From an uncultured Mediterranea sp. (GTDB lineage Bacteria; Bacteroidota; Bacteroidia; Bacteroidales; Bacteroidaceae): a DNA stretch of 56,704 nucleotides. Shown here piece after piece: positions 16,870-25,395 of the stretch. Made by a program: the position numbers and the translations under genes. The stretch's first letter is position 1. Every line of letters starts with the position of its first letter. Below the pieces are notes generated by a model, which ran no database searches, was not told the origin of the DNA, and saw only the letters and a list, made by a program, of their open reading frames with translations. The DNA is taken from contig CAMCUZ010000014.1 of the NCBI GenBank assembly GCA_945879145.1, positions 1 to 56,704 of the forward strand, read 5' to 3'.

Positions 16870-17772
16870 TCACTTCACCTTGATGCGGTCAAAGCCATCG
16901 CCATAGGCACCAATCACGGCGCTCTGCGTCACGTAGGCATCAGGGTCAATCTCCTTGATGAGGCGGAAAATCATGGTGCTATCGCGTTTCTTGGCCATCA
17001 CAAAGAGCATCTTCACCTCGTCGCCGCTGTAAAACCCGTTGGCGTTGATGACCGTCACTCCACGTCGCGGACCCACCACGATGCTATGTCCTATCTCCTT
17101 GTATTTCTTACTGATAATAATAAACTGCACTGATTGACGCGCACTGTTGACCACCTGATCGAGCACAAAGCTGCAGATGTAGAGCGTGGCATAACCATAG
17201 ACCACCTTCTCCCAGTCCTGAAGGGCAAAGTAGCCGCAAGAGATGATAATGAGGTCGCACATCAGCATGACGCGACCCAGGGTGACGTCGCGATACTTAT
17301 TGATAATGGCCGCAATGATATCCGTTCCACCAGTAGATCCATTGTGCGAAAAGGCCAGTCCAATACCCAGTCCGCAGCAGGAGGCACCAATAACGCAGGC
17401 CATGAAGGGCTGGTCGTGCAACAGATGAAGGTCCTGCGTGAACTGCTGAATGACGCCCGTAATGAAGGTCAGGGTGAAGACCGCATACACCGTCTTGATA
17501 CTGAATTTCCAGCCCAGCACCTTGATGGAGAGAATCAGCAGCACAAAGTTGATGGCAAAGTAGGTGTACTGCACAGGGAATCCCGTAGCGAAGAACACGA
17601 TAGAGGCAATACCTGGTACACCACCCGTGGTGATGTCGTTGGGCAGCAAGAAGATGGTCCAGCCAATGCCATAGAGCAACAGTCCGAAGGCTATCATCAG
17701 GTAGTCCTTAATTTCGTTGAGCAGCGCCTGACGCGAGAAGCGTTGTCCGAAAAAGTTCATGGATTTTTTCAT
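16870..17772 (-). CDS. YitT-family membrane protein (DUF2179 domain)
   Basis: The 300-residue protein has five or six membrane helices in the first 210 residues (including LMIAFGLLLYGIGWTIFLLP and a glycine-rich GASCCGLGIGLAFSHNGSTGGTD loop). A soluble C-terminal DUF2179 domain follows (about 220-295, GPRRGVTVINANGFYSGDEVKMLFV). The family is widespread in Firmicutes and Bacteroidota and its transported substrate, if any, is not established. It lies 45 bp after the DUF3256 gene and 92 bp before purM, in a probable operon. Confidence 0.88.
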   Translation of the reverse strand: MKKSMNFFGQRFSRQALLNEIKDYLMIAFGLLLYGIGWTIFLLPNDITTGGVPGIASIVFFATGFPVQYTYFAINFVLLILSIKVLGWKFSIKTVYAVFTLTFITGVIQQFTQDLHLLHDQPFMACVIGASCCGLGIGLAFSHNGSTGGTDIIAAIINKYRDVTLGRVMLMCDLIIISCGYFALQDWEKVVYGYATLYICSFVLDQVVNSARQSVQFIIISKKYKEIGHSIVVGPRRGVTVINANGFYSGDEVKMLFVMAKKRDSTMIFRLIKEIDPDAYVTQSAVIGAYGDGFDRIKVK

Positions 17773-17817
17773 TTTCAGTAATCTGATTTATAATTTATAA
17801 GTTGTGAGTTATGAATT

Positions 17818-18510
17818 TCAAGGAATGCGTTCAAAGCGTTCCCCTTGCCAACGGTAGGTCAACAGGGGATGCAGATAGGGTTCCAGTCGTTTGCGAGCCT
17901 CATCGTCGATGGTGTCGGAGGTTGTAAAACGAATCTCCAGTTGCTCCCCCTCGGCAGTGAAGGTGGCCTCAGTCAGCAGAAGAGCTGCCGAAGCGTGCTT
18001 TGCCTGAAAGCTGGCCAGCGCCTCGGTCGAGAGAAAATCTTCGAGCCGTGGAGGCTGAGGCATGACCTGCTCCAGCGGCAGGGAATTCCAGCAGCCATCA
18101 AAGAGCAACAGATGACTGTCCACCACCGGTGTGCGCACCGTCTGTGCCACACAAATCAGCGTGTCGCCCTTATGCGTGGTGAGCAGTTTCATCTGCCAGT
18201 CGGCCTGTCCGCTGTGCTGCAGCCGCAGGTAAGTAGGCGAAAGCTGCGTCATGCGCGTACGTCCAGCCAGCCGGTTATCCACCTCAGCCTTCATGCCGTT
18301 GGCCATGAAATCCACCAGGTCGGCCCGGTTCACAGCCGTAAGCAGAGGTGAGAGCGAGTCGGGCATAGCCACGAAGCGCTCACCACATTCCACACCTTGC
18401 GGAGCTGCTGCATGGGCTTCATCCGTTGTTTGCATCACACGCTGCTGCCCCATGAGCCCCATCGAGAAGCCAACCAGCAGCACAATCATCATCCATAATC
18501 TATGGTTCAT
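17818..18510 (-). CDS. DUF3256-family secreted protein
   Basis: The protein has a signal peptide (MNHRLWMMIVLLVGFSMGLMGQQ) and about 230 residues in all, matching the Bacteroidales DUF3256 family, whose function is unknown. No catalytic motif is apparent. An in-frame ATG at 18540 would add ten polar residues (MKKQINRNNN); the inner ATG at 18510 has the A-rich leader common here, but both give an export signal. It follows the EamA gene within 10-40 bp, so the two are co-transcribed. Confidence 0.78.
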   Translation of the reverse strand: MNHRLWMMIVLLVGFSMGLMGQQRVMQTTDEAHAAAPQGVECGERFVAMPDSLSPLLTAVNRADLVDFMANGMKAEVDNRLAGRTRMTQLSPTYLRLQHSGQADWQMKLLTTHKGDTLICVAQTVRTPVVDSHLLLFDGCWNSLPLEQVMPQPPRLEDFLSTEALASFQAKHASAALLLTEATFTAEGEQLEIRFTTSDTIDDEARKRLEPYLHPLLTYRWQGERFERIP

Positions 18511-18548
18511 ATTGTTGTTTCTGTTTATCTGTTTTTTCAAGTTTCATA

Positions 18549-19451
18549 TCACGACCGGCTTCCAAGGTAGAGGAAGAACATGCCAATCAGCACCAAAATC
18601 AAATCCACCGCCTTGCTCTTGAGGTTCTTTTCGCGGAATACCCAGGCCCCGAAAAGGAACGAAACCACTACGCTGCCCCTACGCACCATCGAGACAATGC
18701 TCACCATCGAGCCAGGCAGGCTGAGCGCATAGAAATAGACAAAGTCGGCAGCACAGAGAAAGAGGGAAATCAGCATGATGGTCCAGCGCCAGTTGAAGGG
18801 GGTGCTCTTCTTGCGCAAGGGCATCCAGAGCAACAAGATGACCGGACACATGATGAGCACTTGATAAAGGTTGTACCAGGCCTGCACCAACATGGGAGGC
18901 AACTGCTTCATCAGATACTTATCGTAGAGTCCGCTCACAGCTCCCATCACGGCAGCCAGCACGATGAAGAGAATCCAGCGGTTGTGCTTAAAGTCGATGC
19001 CCTCTTTCTTGCCCGATCGGCTCAACATGAAGAATGAAGCTATAGCCAGCAACACACCCACCCACTGGTAGAGGTTAAGCCGCTCGCCAAAGAGCAACAT
19101 AGCCCCCACAAGCACCATTACAGGGCGCGTGGCGTTGATAGGCCCCACGATGGTGAGTGGCAGATGCTTCATGCCGAAATAGCCCAGAATCCACGAAGAG
19201 AGCACGATAAACGATTTGAGCAGAATCAGCCCCTGCGCCTGCCACGATGCCGAGGGGACGTAGAACAGGCTTCCCTGCAGCGCCGTAGGGGCAGCGACCG
19301 ACACGAGGATAAAGGGCAAAAAGACCAAACTAGAGAAGATGGTATTGAGAAACAGCACGGGAAGCACCGCGTTGTCCTTGAGCGACTGCTTCTTAAAGGC
19401 ATCATAGAAGCCCAGGAGCGTAGCCGATAGAAATGCTAACAGAAGCCACAT
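18549..19451 (-). CDS. EamA/DMT-family transporter
   Basis: This is a 300-residue inner-membrane protein with about ten helices arranged as two five-helix repeats, as in the drug/metabolite transporter superfamily (EamA). GPINATRPVMVLVGAMLLFGERLNLYQWVGVLLAI is the typical end of the first repeat, and MVRRGSVVVSFLFGAWVFREKNLKSK closes the second. The substrate cannot be read from sequence. It appears to be the first gene of the minus-strand run that continues through DUF3256, YitT, purM, prfA and pyrF. Confidence 0.88.
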   Translation of the reverse strand: MWLLLAFLSATLLGFYDAFKKQSLKDNAVLPVLFLNTIFSSLVFLPFILVSVAAPTALQGSLFYVPSASWQAQGLILLKSFIVLSSWILGYFGMKHLPLTIVGPINATRPVMVLVGAMLLFGERLNLYQWVGVLLAIASFFMLSRSGKKEGIDFKHNRWILFIVLAAVMGAVSGLYDKYLMKQLPPMLVQAWYNLYQVLIMCPVILLLWMPLRKKSTPFNWRWTIMLISLFLCAADFVYFYALSLPGSMVSIVSMVRRGSVVVSFLFGAWVFREKNLKSKAVDLILVLIGMFFLYLGSRS

Positions 19452-19497
19452 TGTCTTTGCTGTTGTATAGTCAGTTAAAAATCACGATTTGCGGCTG

Positions 19498-19505
19498 CAA
19501 AGGTA
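19498..19505 (-). promoter_or_regulatory. -7 box before the EamA gene
   Basis: TACCTTTG on the minus strand is a full -7 match 46 bp before the start codon. The -33 position lacks a good TTTG. It would drive the EamA to pyrF run. Confidence 0.5.
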
Positions 19506-19568
19506 ACGTTTTTTTTCCACACTACCACCCTCGTGGGCTACAATTTATTTCTCCGGCTCATCATCCGG

Positions 19569-20180
19569 TTATTCCTCCAGCCAGCCAACGCCCTGACGCA
19601 CAATTTCAGCAGTTCCCTCCGTGCAGTCCACCACGGTGGAGCCCTCGCTGCCTCCGGTGCCTCCGTCGATGACCAGGTCCACCAGCTCCCCCCACTTCTC
19701 GTGAATCAGTTCAGGCTCGGTGAGGTATTCCTCTTCCTCTCCTTCCTCCAGGGGGAGTGAGGCAATCATCAGCGGAGCTTGCAGCTGAGCCAGCAGCTCG
19801 CGCAGCATGGGACAGTCGGGCATGCGGATGCCCACCTCGCGACGTCCACCAAAGATTTTGGGTAGCCGCGTAGTGCCTGGAAGGATGAAGGTGAAGGGGC
19901 CGGGCAGGTTACGCTTCATCAGCTTGAAGGTGGCGTTATCCACCTTGGCATACTCGCTGATGCTGCTCAAGTCGTAGCAGACCACTGAGAGGCGGTTCTT
20001 GCGCGGGTCAATCCCCTTAAGGTGGCAGATGCGCTCAATAGCCCGCTCCTTCAGGGCATGGCAGGCCAAGGCATACTGCGTGTCGGTAGGCACTATCATT
20101 ACGCCCCCATCGTTCAGGTTGCTCACCAGCCGCGCCATCACCTCGGGACTGTTGTTCTTGGGATATAACTTCTGTATCAT
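19569..20180 (-). CDS. Sua5/YciO/YrdC-family protein (YciO-like)
   Basis: The 203-residue protein has the double-stranded-RNA/nucleotide-binding YrdC fold: GGVMIVPTDTQYALACHA (about 25-42) and the basic motif KGIDPRKNRLSVVCYDLSSISEYA (about 54-77), then LPGPFTFILP and REVGIRMPDCP. Homologues Sua5/TsaC make threonylcarbamoyl-AMP for tRNA t6A. The KNRLSVVCYDLSSIS form and short length resemble YciO, whose role is less certain. I therefore do not assign tsaC. It is monocistronic with its own promoter, divergent from the LacI regulator. Confidence 0.85.
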   Translation of the reverse strand: MIQKLYPKNNSPEVMARLVSNLNDGGVMIVPTDTQYALACHALKERAIERICHLKGIDPRKNRLSVVCYDLSSISEYAKVDNATFKLMKRNLPGPFTFILPGTTRLPKIFGGRREVGIRMPDCPMLRELLAQLQAPLMIASLPLEEGEEEEYLTEPELIHEKWGELVDLVIDGGTGGSEGSTVVDCTEGTAEIVRQGVGWLEE

Positions 20181-20211
20181 AACGTCGTCCTAACTACTTG
20201 TTTTCAGCGGG

Positions 20212-20242
20212 CGAAGATAGCGATTTTCAGCCAAAAGCCCAA
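20212..20242 (-). promoter_or_regulatory. Promoter of the YciO-like gene
   Basis: On the minus strand a -7 TATCTTCG (20212-20219) lies 20 bp from a -33 TTG (20240-20242), 31 bp before the start codon. One base departs from the -7 consensus. Confidence 0.55.
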
Positions 20243-20308
20243 GCCTTTTGCACAGAAGCAGCTGCTTTTCGGAAAGAAAGCCGACGCAATCGTTTGCGCT
20301 ATTATTTG

Positions 20309-20318
20309 CAAACGTTTG
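20309..20318. promoter_or_regulatory. Likely LacI-family operator
   Basis: CAAACGTTTG is an exact 10-bp palindrome with the central CG typical of LacI-family operators. A half-site-like CGTTTGC sits 12 bp to the left. It lies 33 bp before the -7 box of the LacI-type gene, which suggests autoregulation. Confidence 0.55.
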
Positions 20319-20351
20319 TCAAAGGGCGCTCTACCTTATAGATATTATCAC

Positions 20352-20359
20352 TACCTTTG
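20352..20359 (+). promoter_or_regulatory. -7 box of the LacI-family regulator gene
   Basis: TACCTTTG matches the -7 consensus 17 bp before the ATG at 20377. The -33 element is poor. Start codons upstream of this box are excluded. Confidence 0.55.
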
Positions 20360-20376
20360 CAGCACGAAAAACCAAC

Positions 20377-21411
20377 ATGACCATGGCCAACACACCCATC
20401 ACCATCAAAGATATCGCCCGGGCGCTCAACGTTTCGGTAAGTACCGTTTCGCGAGCGCTCAAGAACAATCCCGACATCAGCAAGGAGACGCGCAAGCTGG
20501 TCAACGACTATGCCCGTCAGCACAACTACAAGCCCAACGTGATGGCGGCTAACCTGCGTAGCAGCCGCTCGAACATCATTGGCGTGATTGTGCCCCAGCT
20601 GGTACATCACTTCTTCTCGTGCGTGCTGAGTGGCATTGAGCGGCAAGCCTCAGCTGCTGGCTACACCATCCTCGTGGCCCAGAGTACGGAGAGCTACGAA
20701 GAGGAGGTGCAGATTGTGCGCCGCTTTCAGGAGGCGCGCGTGTGCGGAGTGATTGCCTCGCTGGCCAAACAGACAGCCCACTACGACCACTACCAGGACC
20801 TACTCGATGCAGGCATCCCCGTGGTGTTCTACGACCGCATCTGTACCGGCGTAAAGACCGAACGCGTGGTGGTGGACGACTATGCCGGCGCCTTTACCGC
20901 CGTAGAGTACCTGATACAGACCGGCTGCAAGCGTATCTGCTTTTTCGGCGCTGACCCCCACCTGGAGATTACCAAGAACCGTCGCAACGGCTACCTCGAT
21001 GCCCTGCGTCGCTACAACATTCCCATCGACGAATCACTCATCACCCTCTGCGATACGCGCCAGAAGGCCATGGCCCTCACCCCCGACCTGCTGGAGAGCC
21101 CGCTGCGCCCCGATGCCTTCTTCGCCATCAACGACGAGACGGCAGCGGGTGTCCTCTTTGCCTGCAAGCTGGCAGGGGTCAAGGTGCCCCAGGAGGTGAG
21201 CATCTGCGGATTCAGCGACGGCATGATTGCGCAGAGTACCGACCCTAAGCTGACCACCGTGGAGCAGCATGGTGACGAGGTAGGCGCCAGCGCCTTTGCT
21301 ATCCTGCAGGAGAAGCTGGAGCGCCTCAGCCACAAAGAATCGGGAGCGGGCCCTCTGATCAAAAACCGCATCGTACGCACCAACCTCGTAGTACGAGGCA
21401 CCACCAAATAA
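20377..21411 (+). CDS. LacI-family transcriptional regulator
   Basis: The 344-residue DNA-binding repressor has the helix-turn-helix at residues 8-27 (TIKDIARALNVSVSTVSRAL), the hinge helix (YKPNVMAANLRSSRSNIIGVIVP), and a periplasmic-binding-protein-like effector domain. The last includes the CRICFFGADPHLEITKNRRNGY and AFFAINDETAAGVLFA segments. It stands directly upstream of a sugar transporter and a GH65 gene in the same direction, so a disaccharide or its phosphorolysis product is the likely effector. The start at 20377 follows the -7 box; a second ATG at 20383 is equally possible. Confidence 0.92.
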   Translation: MTMANTPITIKDIARALNVSVSTVSRALKNNPDISKETRKLVNDYARQHNYKPNVMAANLRSSRSNIIGVIVPQLVHHFFSCVLSGIERQASAAGYTILVAQSTESYEEEVQIVRRFQEARVCGVIASLAKQTAHYDHYQDLLDAGIPVVFYDRICTGVKTERVVVDDYAGAFTAVEYLIQTGCKRICFFGADPHLEITKNRRNGYLDALRRYNIPIDESLITLCDTRQKAMALTPDLLESPLRPDAFFAINDETAAGVLFACKLAGVKVPQEVSICGFSDGMIAQSTDPKLTTVEQHGDEVGASAFAILQEKLERLSHKESGAGPLIKNRIVRTNLVVRGTTK

Positions 21412-21454
21412 TCCCTATTCATCAGCCTATAAATCATCACACAACAATACCATT

Positions 21455-22801
21455 ATGAAACAGAAACCCGACTTAAGTTTTTGGAAGCTGTTCAACATCA
21501 GCTTCGGATTTTTCGGCGTACAGATTGCCTACGCCCTTCAGAGTGCCAACATCAGCCGCATCTTTGCCACGCTGGGCGCCGACCCCCATCAACTCTCTTT
21601 CTTCTGGATTCTCCCACCGCTGATGGGTATGCTGGTGCAGCCCTTAATCGGCGTGCTGAGCGACAAGACGTGGTGCCGCTTTGGCCGACGCATCCCCTAC
21701 CTGTTTGTGGGCGCTATTGTGGCTGTGGCCGTGATGCTGATGCTGCCTAATGCCGGTTCACTAGGACTCACCACGCAGGTGGTGATGTGGGGATTGTCGG
21801 GCACTATGCTGTTTGGCCTGATGTCGCTCATGTTCCTCGACACCTCGATCAACATCGCCATGCAGCCCTTTAAGATGATGGTGGGCGATATGGTAAACAT
21901 CCGCCAGAAGGGTTTGGCCTACAGCATCCAGTCGTTCCTCTGCAACGCCGGCTCGCTGGTGGGCTACCTCTTCCCCTACATCTTCACCTTCCTGGGTGTG
22001 CAGAACACAGCCCCCGAGGGCGTCATCCCCAACTCCGTCATCTACTCCTTCTACATCGGCGCAGCCATCTTGATACTCTGCGTGATCTATACCACGGTGA
22101 ACGTCAAGGAGTACTCGCCCGAAGCGATGAAGCAGTTTGGTCCTGAAGAGGCCGAAATCATCCCCTCGCAGGCCACTGAGGCCACGGCGCAGCAGAAGGT
22201 GAGCATCCCCTACACCTTCATCTCCATAGGTCTGGTGCAGTTCTTCTGCTGGGCCGCCTTCATGTACATGTGGACCTACACGCCAGGAGCCATTGCCGCC
22301 CAGTGCTGGGGCACGACCGACGTAGCCAGCCAGGGCTATCAGGATGCAGCCAACTGGGTAGGCGTAGTCTTTGCTGTGCAGGCCGTAGGCTCCATGCTGT
22401 GGGCTTGCGTGATTCCGCTGTTCCGCACGCTCAAACTGGCCTATATCGCCAGTCTGGTGGTGGGTGGTGCTGGGTTCATCTCCATCTTGTGGGTACACCA
22501 TCCCTACGTGTTGTGGGGCAGCTTCCTGCTGATTGGTGCCGCCTGGGCTGGCATGTTGGCCCTGCCCTTCACGCTCTTCACCAACGCCCTGCAGGGCAAC
22601 CCCAAGATGGGTACCTACCTGGGCCTGTTTAACTGCACCATCTGTCTGCCGCAGATAGTAGCAGCCATAGCTGGCAGCCCCATCCTGAAGAGCCTCACCC
22701 CCGAAGGTGGCGAAGCGCCACAGGTGGATATGCTGGTCATTGCCGGCATATTGCTGCTGATAGGCGCAGCCTGCGTATGCTTCATCAAGGAGAAGAAGTG
22801 A
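21455..22801 (+). CDS. SLC45/MFS-type sugar transporter
   Basis: This is a 448-residue inner-membrane protein with about 12 helices. The early WILPPLMGMLVQPLIGVLSDKTWCRFGRRIPYLFVGA region carries the MFS loop signature in the form seen in SLC45-type sucrose/maltose:proton symporters. It is 43 bp after the LacI regulator. The next gene is a maltose-phosphorylase-like GH65 protein, so maltose or another alpha-glucoside is the expected cargo. That substrate is inferred from context. Confidence 0.87.
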   Translation: MKQKPDLSFWKLFNISFGFFGVQIAYALQSANISRIFATLGADPHQLSFFWILPPLMGMLVQPLIGVLSDKTWCRFGRRIPYLFVGAIVAVAVMLMLPNAGSLGLTTQVVMWGLSGTMLFGLMSLMFLDTSINIAMQPFKMMVGDMVNIRQKGLAYSIQSFLCNAGSLVGYLFPYIFTFLGVQNTAPEGVIPNSVIYSFYIGAAILILCVIYTTVNVKEYSPEAMKQFGPEEAEIIPSQATEATAQQKVSIPYTFISIGLVQFFCWAAFMYMWTYTPGAIAAQCWGTTDVASQGYQDAANWVGVVFAVQAVGSMLWACVIPLFRTLKLAYIASLVVGGAGFISILWVHHPYVLWGSFLLIGAAWAGMLALPFTLFTNALQGNPKMGTYLGLFNCTICLPQIVAAIAGSPILKSLTPEGGEAPQVDMLVIAGILLLIGAACVCFIKEKK

Positions 22802-22806
22802 TTTTT

Positions 22807-22883
22807 AGCTACAAGCTACGAGCTACGGGCTACAAGCTACAAGCTACGAGCTACGGGCTACGAGCTACGGGTTACGGACTACA
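22807..22883. repeat. CGTAGCT heptamer array, locus 2
   Basis: Eleven head-to-tail 7-bp units, consensus AGCTACG (complement CGTAGCT), begin just after the transporter stop codon. Units alternate AGCTACA, AGCTACG and GGCTACG, giving a higher-order pattern in the first eight. It is the inverse orientation of the array at 15557-15598. Confidence 0.9.
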
Positions 22884-22895
22884 ATTCCATCCTGT

Positions 22896-22936
22896 GTGCG
22901 CAGTTTTTTGCTGTAACGTTTGTAACGATTGTAACG
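22896..22936. repeat. TGTAACG dispersed repeat, copy 1
   Basis: GTGCGCAG, then a T-run and GCTGTAACGTTTGTAACG, then ATTGTAACG. The same roughly 40-bp string recurs at 28511-28551 with almost no change, and in inverted form at 28345-28388. Confidence 0.8.
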
Positions 22937-22977
22937 GCAACGTCAATTTAAAATTAAAAAATTAAAATTTAAAATTA

Positions 22978-23005
22978 AAATCACTAAACCCTAATCACTA
23001 ATAAC
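22978..23005. repeat. TAATCAC heptamer array, locus 2
   Basis: Four degenerate units (AAATCAC, TAAACCC, TAATCAC, TAATAAC) run up to the ATG of the GH65 gene, where they form its leader. Confidence 0.6.
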
Positions 23006-23006
23006 C

Positions 23007-25316
23007 ATGAATAAATACCTGCATATTGACGAATGGAACATCGTGGAGGAGGGGTTTGACCCCGACCGCCAACGGATGAGTGAGAGCATTTTCAGCCTGG
23101 GCAACGGACATATCGGCCAACGTGGCAATTTTGAGGAGCAATATGACAGCGACAGCTATCAGGCCTCGTTTGTGGCAGGCATCCACTTTACGGAGCGCAC
23201 CCGCGTGGAGTGGTGGAAAAACGGCTTCTCACGCTTTACCTCGCGCATGCCTGTGGCCGCTGACTGGAGCCTGATCAAGCTGCGCCTGGTGAACGAAGAG
23301 CTCGACCTGGCCCACTGGAACGTGACTCACTTCTGCCGGCGCCTCAATATGCAAGAGGGTATCTACGAGCGAGAGGTGGAGGCTACCTCAACCAAAGGCA
23401 ACAGCCTGCAGCTGCAGGTGGAGCATGTGGTCAATATGGCCCACCCCTCACTCTGCCACATCAAGTACAGCGTGACCTCCATCAACTACACCGGCCACCT
23501 CTCCCTGCTCCCCCTGCTCAGCGTAGAGGAGGATGAGGAGATCAGCCCCGAGGAGAAGGTGTGGAACATCCTGCGCTCAGAGTGCGGCAAGGAGTGCGCC
23601 GACCTCTGGACACAGACCCGCCGCGAAGACAATCAGGTGTGCTACGCCATGACCTATCAGTTCTTCAAGAACCATACGGAGAGCAGCCACGGCGCCATAC
23701 GCATTGAGAAGGAGCGACAGAGTGGCTACTGCCTGGGGGCCGACGTGCGACCGGGCGACCGCATCACCCTGATAAAATATGTAGCCGTAGTCAGCTCGCT
23801 GCAGCAAGAGGTGCGCCACATCGTGGACGTAGCCCAGCAAAAGGCCCTGCAGGCCAAGCAGCTGGGGTGGGAACGGCTCACCGCCGACCATCGGCAGGCC
23901 TGGCACCAGATTTGGGAGGAGACCGACGTGCGCATTGAGGGCGACCCCGCCGCACAGCAGGCCATCCGCTACAACATCTTCCAGCTCTTCCAGACCTACC
24001 GGGGCGACGACCCACGGCTTAACATTGCCCCCAAGGGATTTACAGGCGAGAAGTATGGCGGCAACACCTACTGGAACACGGAGCTCTGCTGCGTGCCCTT
24101 CTTCCTGCTGGCCTCGCCCCACAACATCGTGCGCAACCTGCTGCTCTACCGCTACAACCAACTCCCACGAGCCATTGAGAACGCCCGCCGGCTGGGCTTT
24201 GACGGAGGTGCCGCCCTCTTTCCGCAGGTGACCAACAACGGCGACGAGTGCCACAGCGAGTGGGAGATCACCTTCGAAGAGATTCACCGCAACAACATCA
24301 TGGTCTATGCCATTGCCCAACATGCCTTGATGACCGGCAAGATAGACTACGTCGCCAGCAATGGCCTGGAGCTGATGATTGCCGTCTGCCGCTTCTGGAG
24401 CCAGCGCGTCTCCTTCTCAGAGCCCAAGCAGCAGTATGTCATCCTGGGCGTCACCGGCCCTAACGGCTATGAGAACAACGTGGACAACAACTGGTACACC
24501 AACTTCTCCTGCCGCATGTGCCTGCGTATCACCCTCGAATTCATGAACCACATGCGCCAGCATCAACCCGAGGCACTGCAGCGGGTGATGCAGAAGACCC
24601 ACTTTGACGAAGCCAGCGAGACCGCCCGCTGGCGCGAGATCATCGACCACCTCTACCTGCCCTTCGACGAGCAGCGGGGCATCTTTGTGCAGAACGACGG
24701 CTTCCTGGACAAGGAGCTGCGCACTACGGCCAGCCTCTCCCCTCAGGAGCGCCCCATCAACCAGCACTGGTCGTGGGACCGCATCCTGCGCTCCTGCTAC
24801 ATCAAGCAGAGCGACGTGTTGCTCGGACTCTACCTCTTTGCCTACCTGTTTGACGAGGAGACGCTGCGCCGCAACTTTGAGTTCTATGAGCCGATGACGG
24901 TGCACGAGTCGTCGCTCTCGCCCTTCATCCACGCCATCCTGGCGGCCCGACTGGGCAAGCTCGACAAGGCCTACGAGCACTTCATGCACTCGGCCCGACT
25001 CGACCTGGACGACTACAACAACGAGGCCGACCAGGGGCTGCACATCACCAGCATGCCGGGCAGTTGGCTGGCCATCGTGCGCGGTTTTGGCTACTTCATG
25101 ATTGTGGACAACACCCTGCCCTCGCTGGCCCCCGTGCGCCCTCCACAGTGGACGAGCTACAGCTTCAAGGTCTATTTCCGCCTCGCCACGCTGCAGGTCA
25201 CCGTAGGCCAGGAAGCGCGCATCACCCTCACTGGCCCGCAAGCTCAGGAGGTCATCCTCTATGGTCGTCACTACCTGCTGCAGCCCGGGGAGAGCTGTTC
25301 CGCCCCCCTGCCCTAA
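23007..25316 (+). CDS. GH65 maltose-phosphorylase-like protein, altered active site
   Basis: The 769-residue protein aligns by eye end to end with maltose phosphorylases of family GH65: N-terminal beta-sandwich (SLGNGHIGQRGNFEE near 31), the (alpha/alpha)6 barrel (about 320-690) and a short C-terminal domain. Family maltose phosphorylases split maltose with phosphate to beta-glucose 1-phosphate and glucose. Two usually fixed positions differ. The catalytic acid motif reads GPNGYENN, with Gly487 exactly where Glu487 sits in the Lactobacillus brevis enzyme. The YWDTE glucose-binding motif reads YWNTE (Asn357). Segments I associate with phosphate binding (YIKQSD, HESSLSP) are kept. It follows a LacI regulator and a sugar transporter. 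It may be inactive, re-specified, or use another residue. Confidence 0.88.
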   Translation: MNKYLHIDEWNIVEEGFDPDRQRMSESIFSLGNGHIGQRGNFEEQYDSDSYQASFVAGIHFTERTRVEWWKNGFSRFTSRMPVAADWSLIKLRLVNEELDLAHWNVTHFCRRLNMQEGIYEREVEATSTKGNSLQLQVEHVVNMAHPSLCHIKYSVTSINYTGHLSLLPLLSVEEDEEISPEEKVWNILRSECGKECADLWTQTRREDNQVCYAMTYQFFKNHTESSHGAIRIEKERQSGYCLGADVRPGDRITLIKYVAVVSSLQQEVRHIVDVAQQKALQAKQLGWERLTADHRQAWHQIWEETDVRIEGDPAAQQAIRYNIFQLFQTYRGDDPRLNIAPKGFTGEKYGGNTYWNTELCCVPFFLLASPHNIVRNLLLYRYNQLPRAIENARRLGFDGGAALFPQVTNNGDECHSEWEITFEEIHRNNIMVYAIAQHALMTGKIDYVASNGLELMIAVCRFWSQRVSFSEPKQQYVILGVTGPNGYENNVDNNWYTNFSCRMCLRITLEFMNHMRQHQPEALQRVMQKTHFDEASETARWREIIDHLYLPFDEQRGIFVQNDGFLDKELRTTASLSPQERPINQHWSWDRILRSCYIKQSDVLLGLYLFAYLFDEETLRRNFEFYEPMTVHESSLSPFIHAILAARLGKLDKAYEHFMHSARLDLDDYNNEADQGLHITSMPGSWLAIVRGFGYFMIVDNTLPSLAPVRPPQWTSYSFKVYFRLATLQVTVGQEARITLTGPQAQEVILYGRHYLLQPGESCSAPLP

Positions 25317-25357
25317 AATTCTTGCCGCCCAGTGAGCCATCCTACCGATATTTTGCG

Positions 25358-25365
25358 TACTTTTG
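25358..25365 (+). promoter_or_regulatory. -7 box of queA
   Basis: TACTTTTG is a full -7 match 30 bp before the ATG at 25396. A -33 TTTG is not seen at 19-21 bp. It excludes the in-frame TTG start at 25363. Confidence 0.55.
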
Positions 25366-25395
25366 CCACCCCAAAAAAAGAGAAACAGACAACGT

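Noticed and set aside
19569..20180. Calling the Sua5-family gene tsaC
   Set aside because: The motif pattern is closer to YciO, so the t6A role cannot be assumed from sequence alone.
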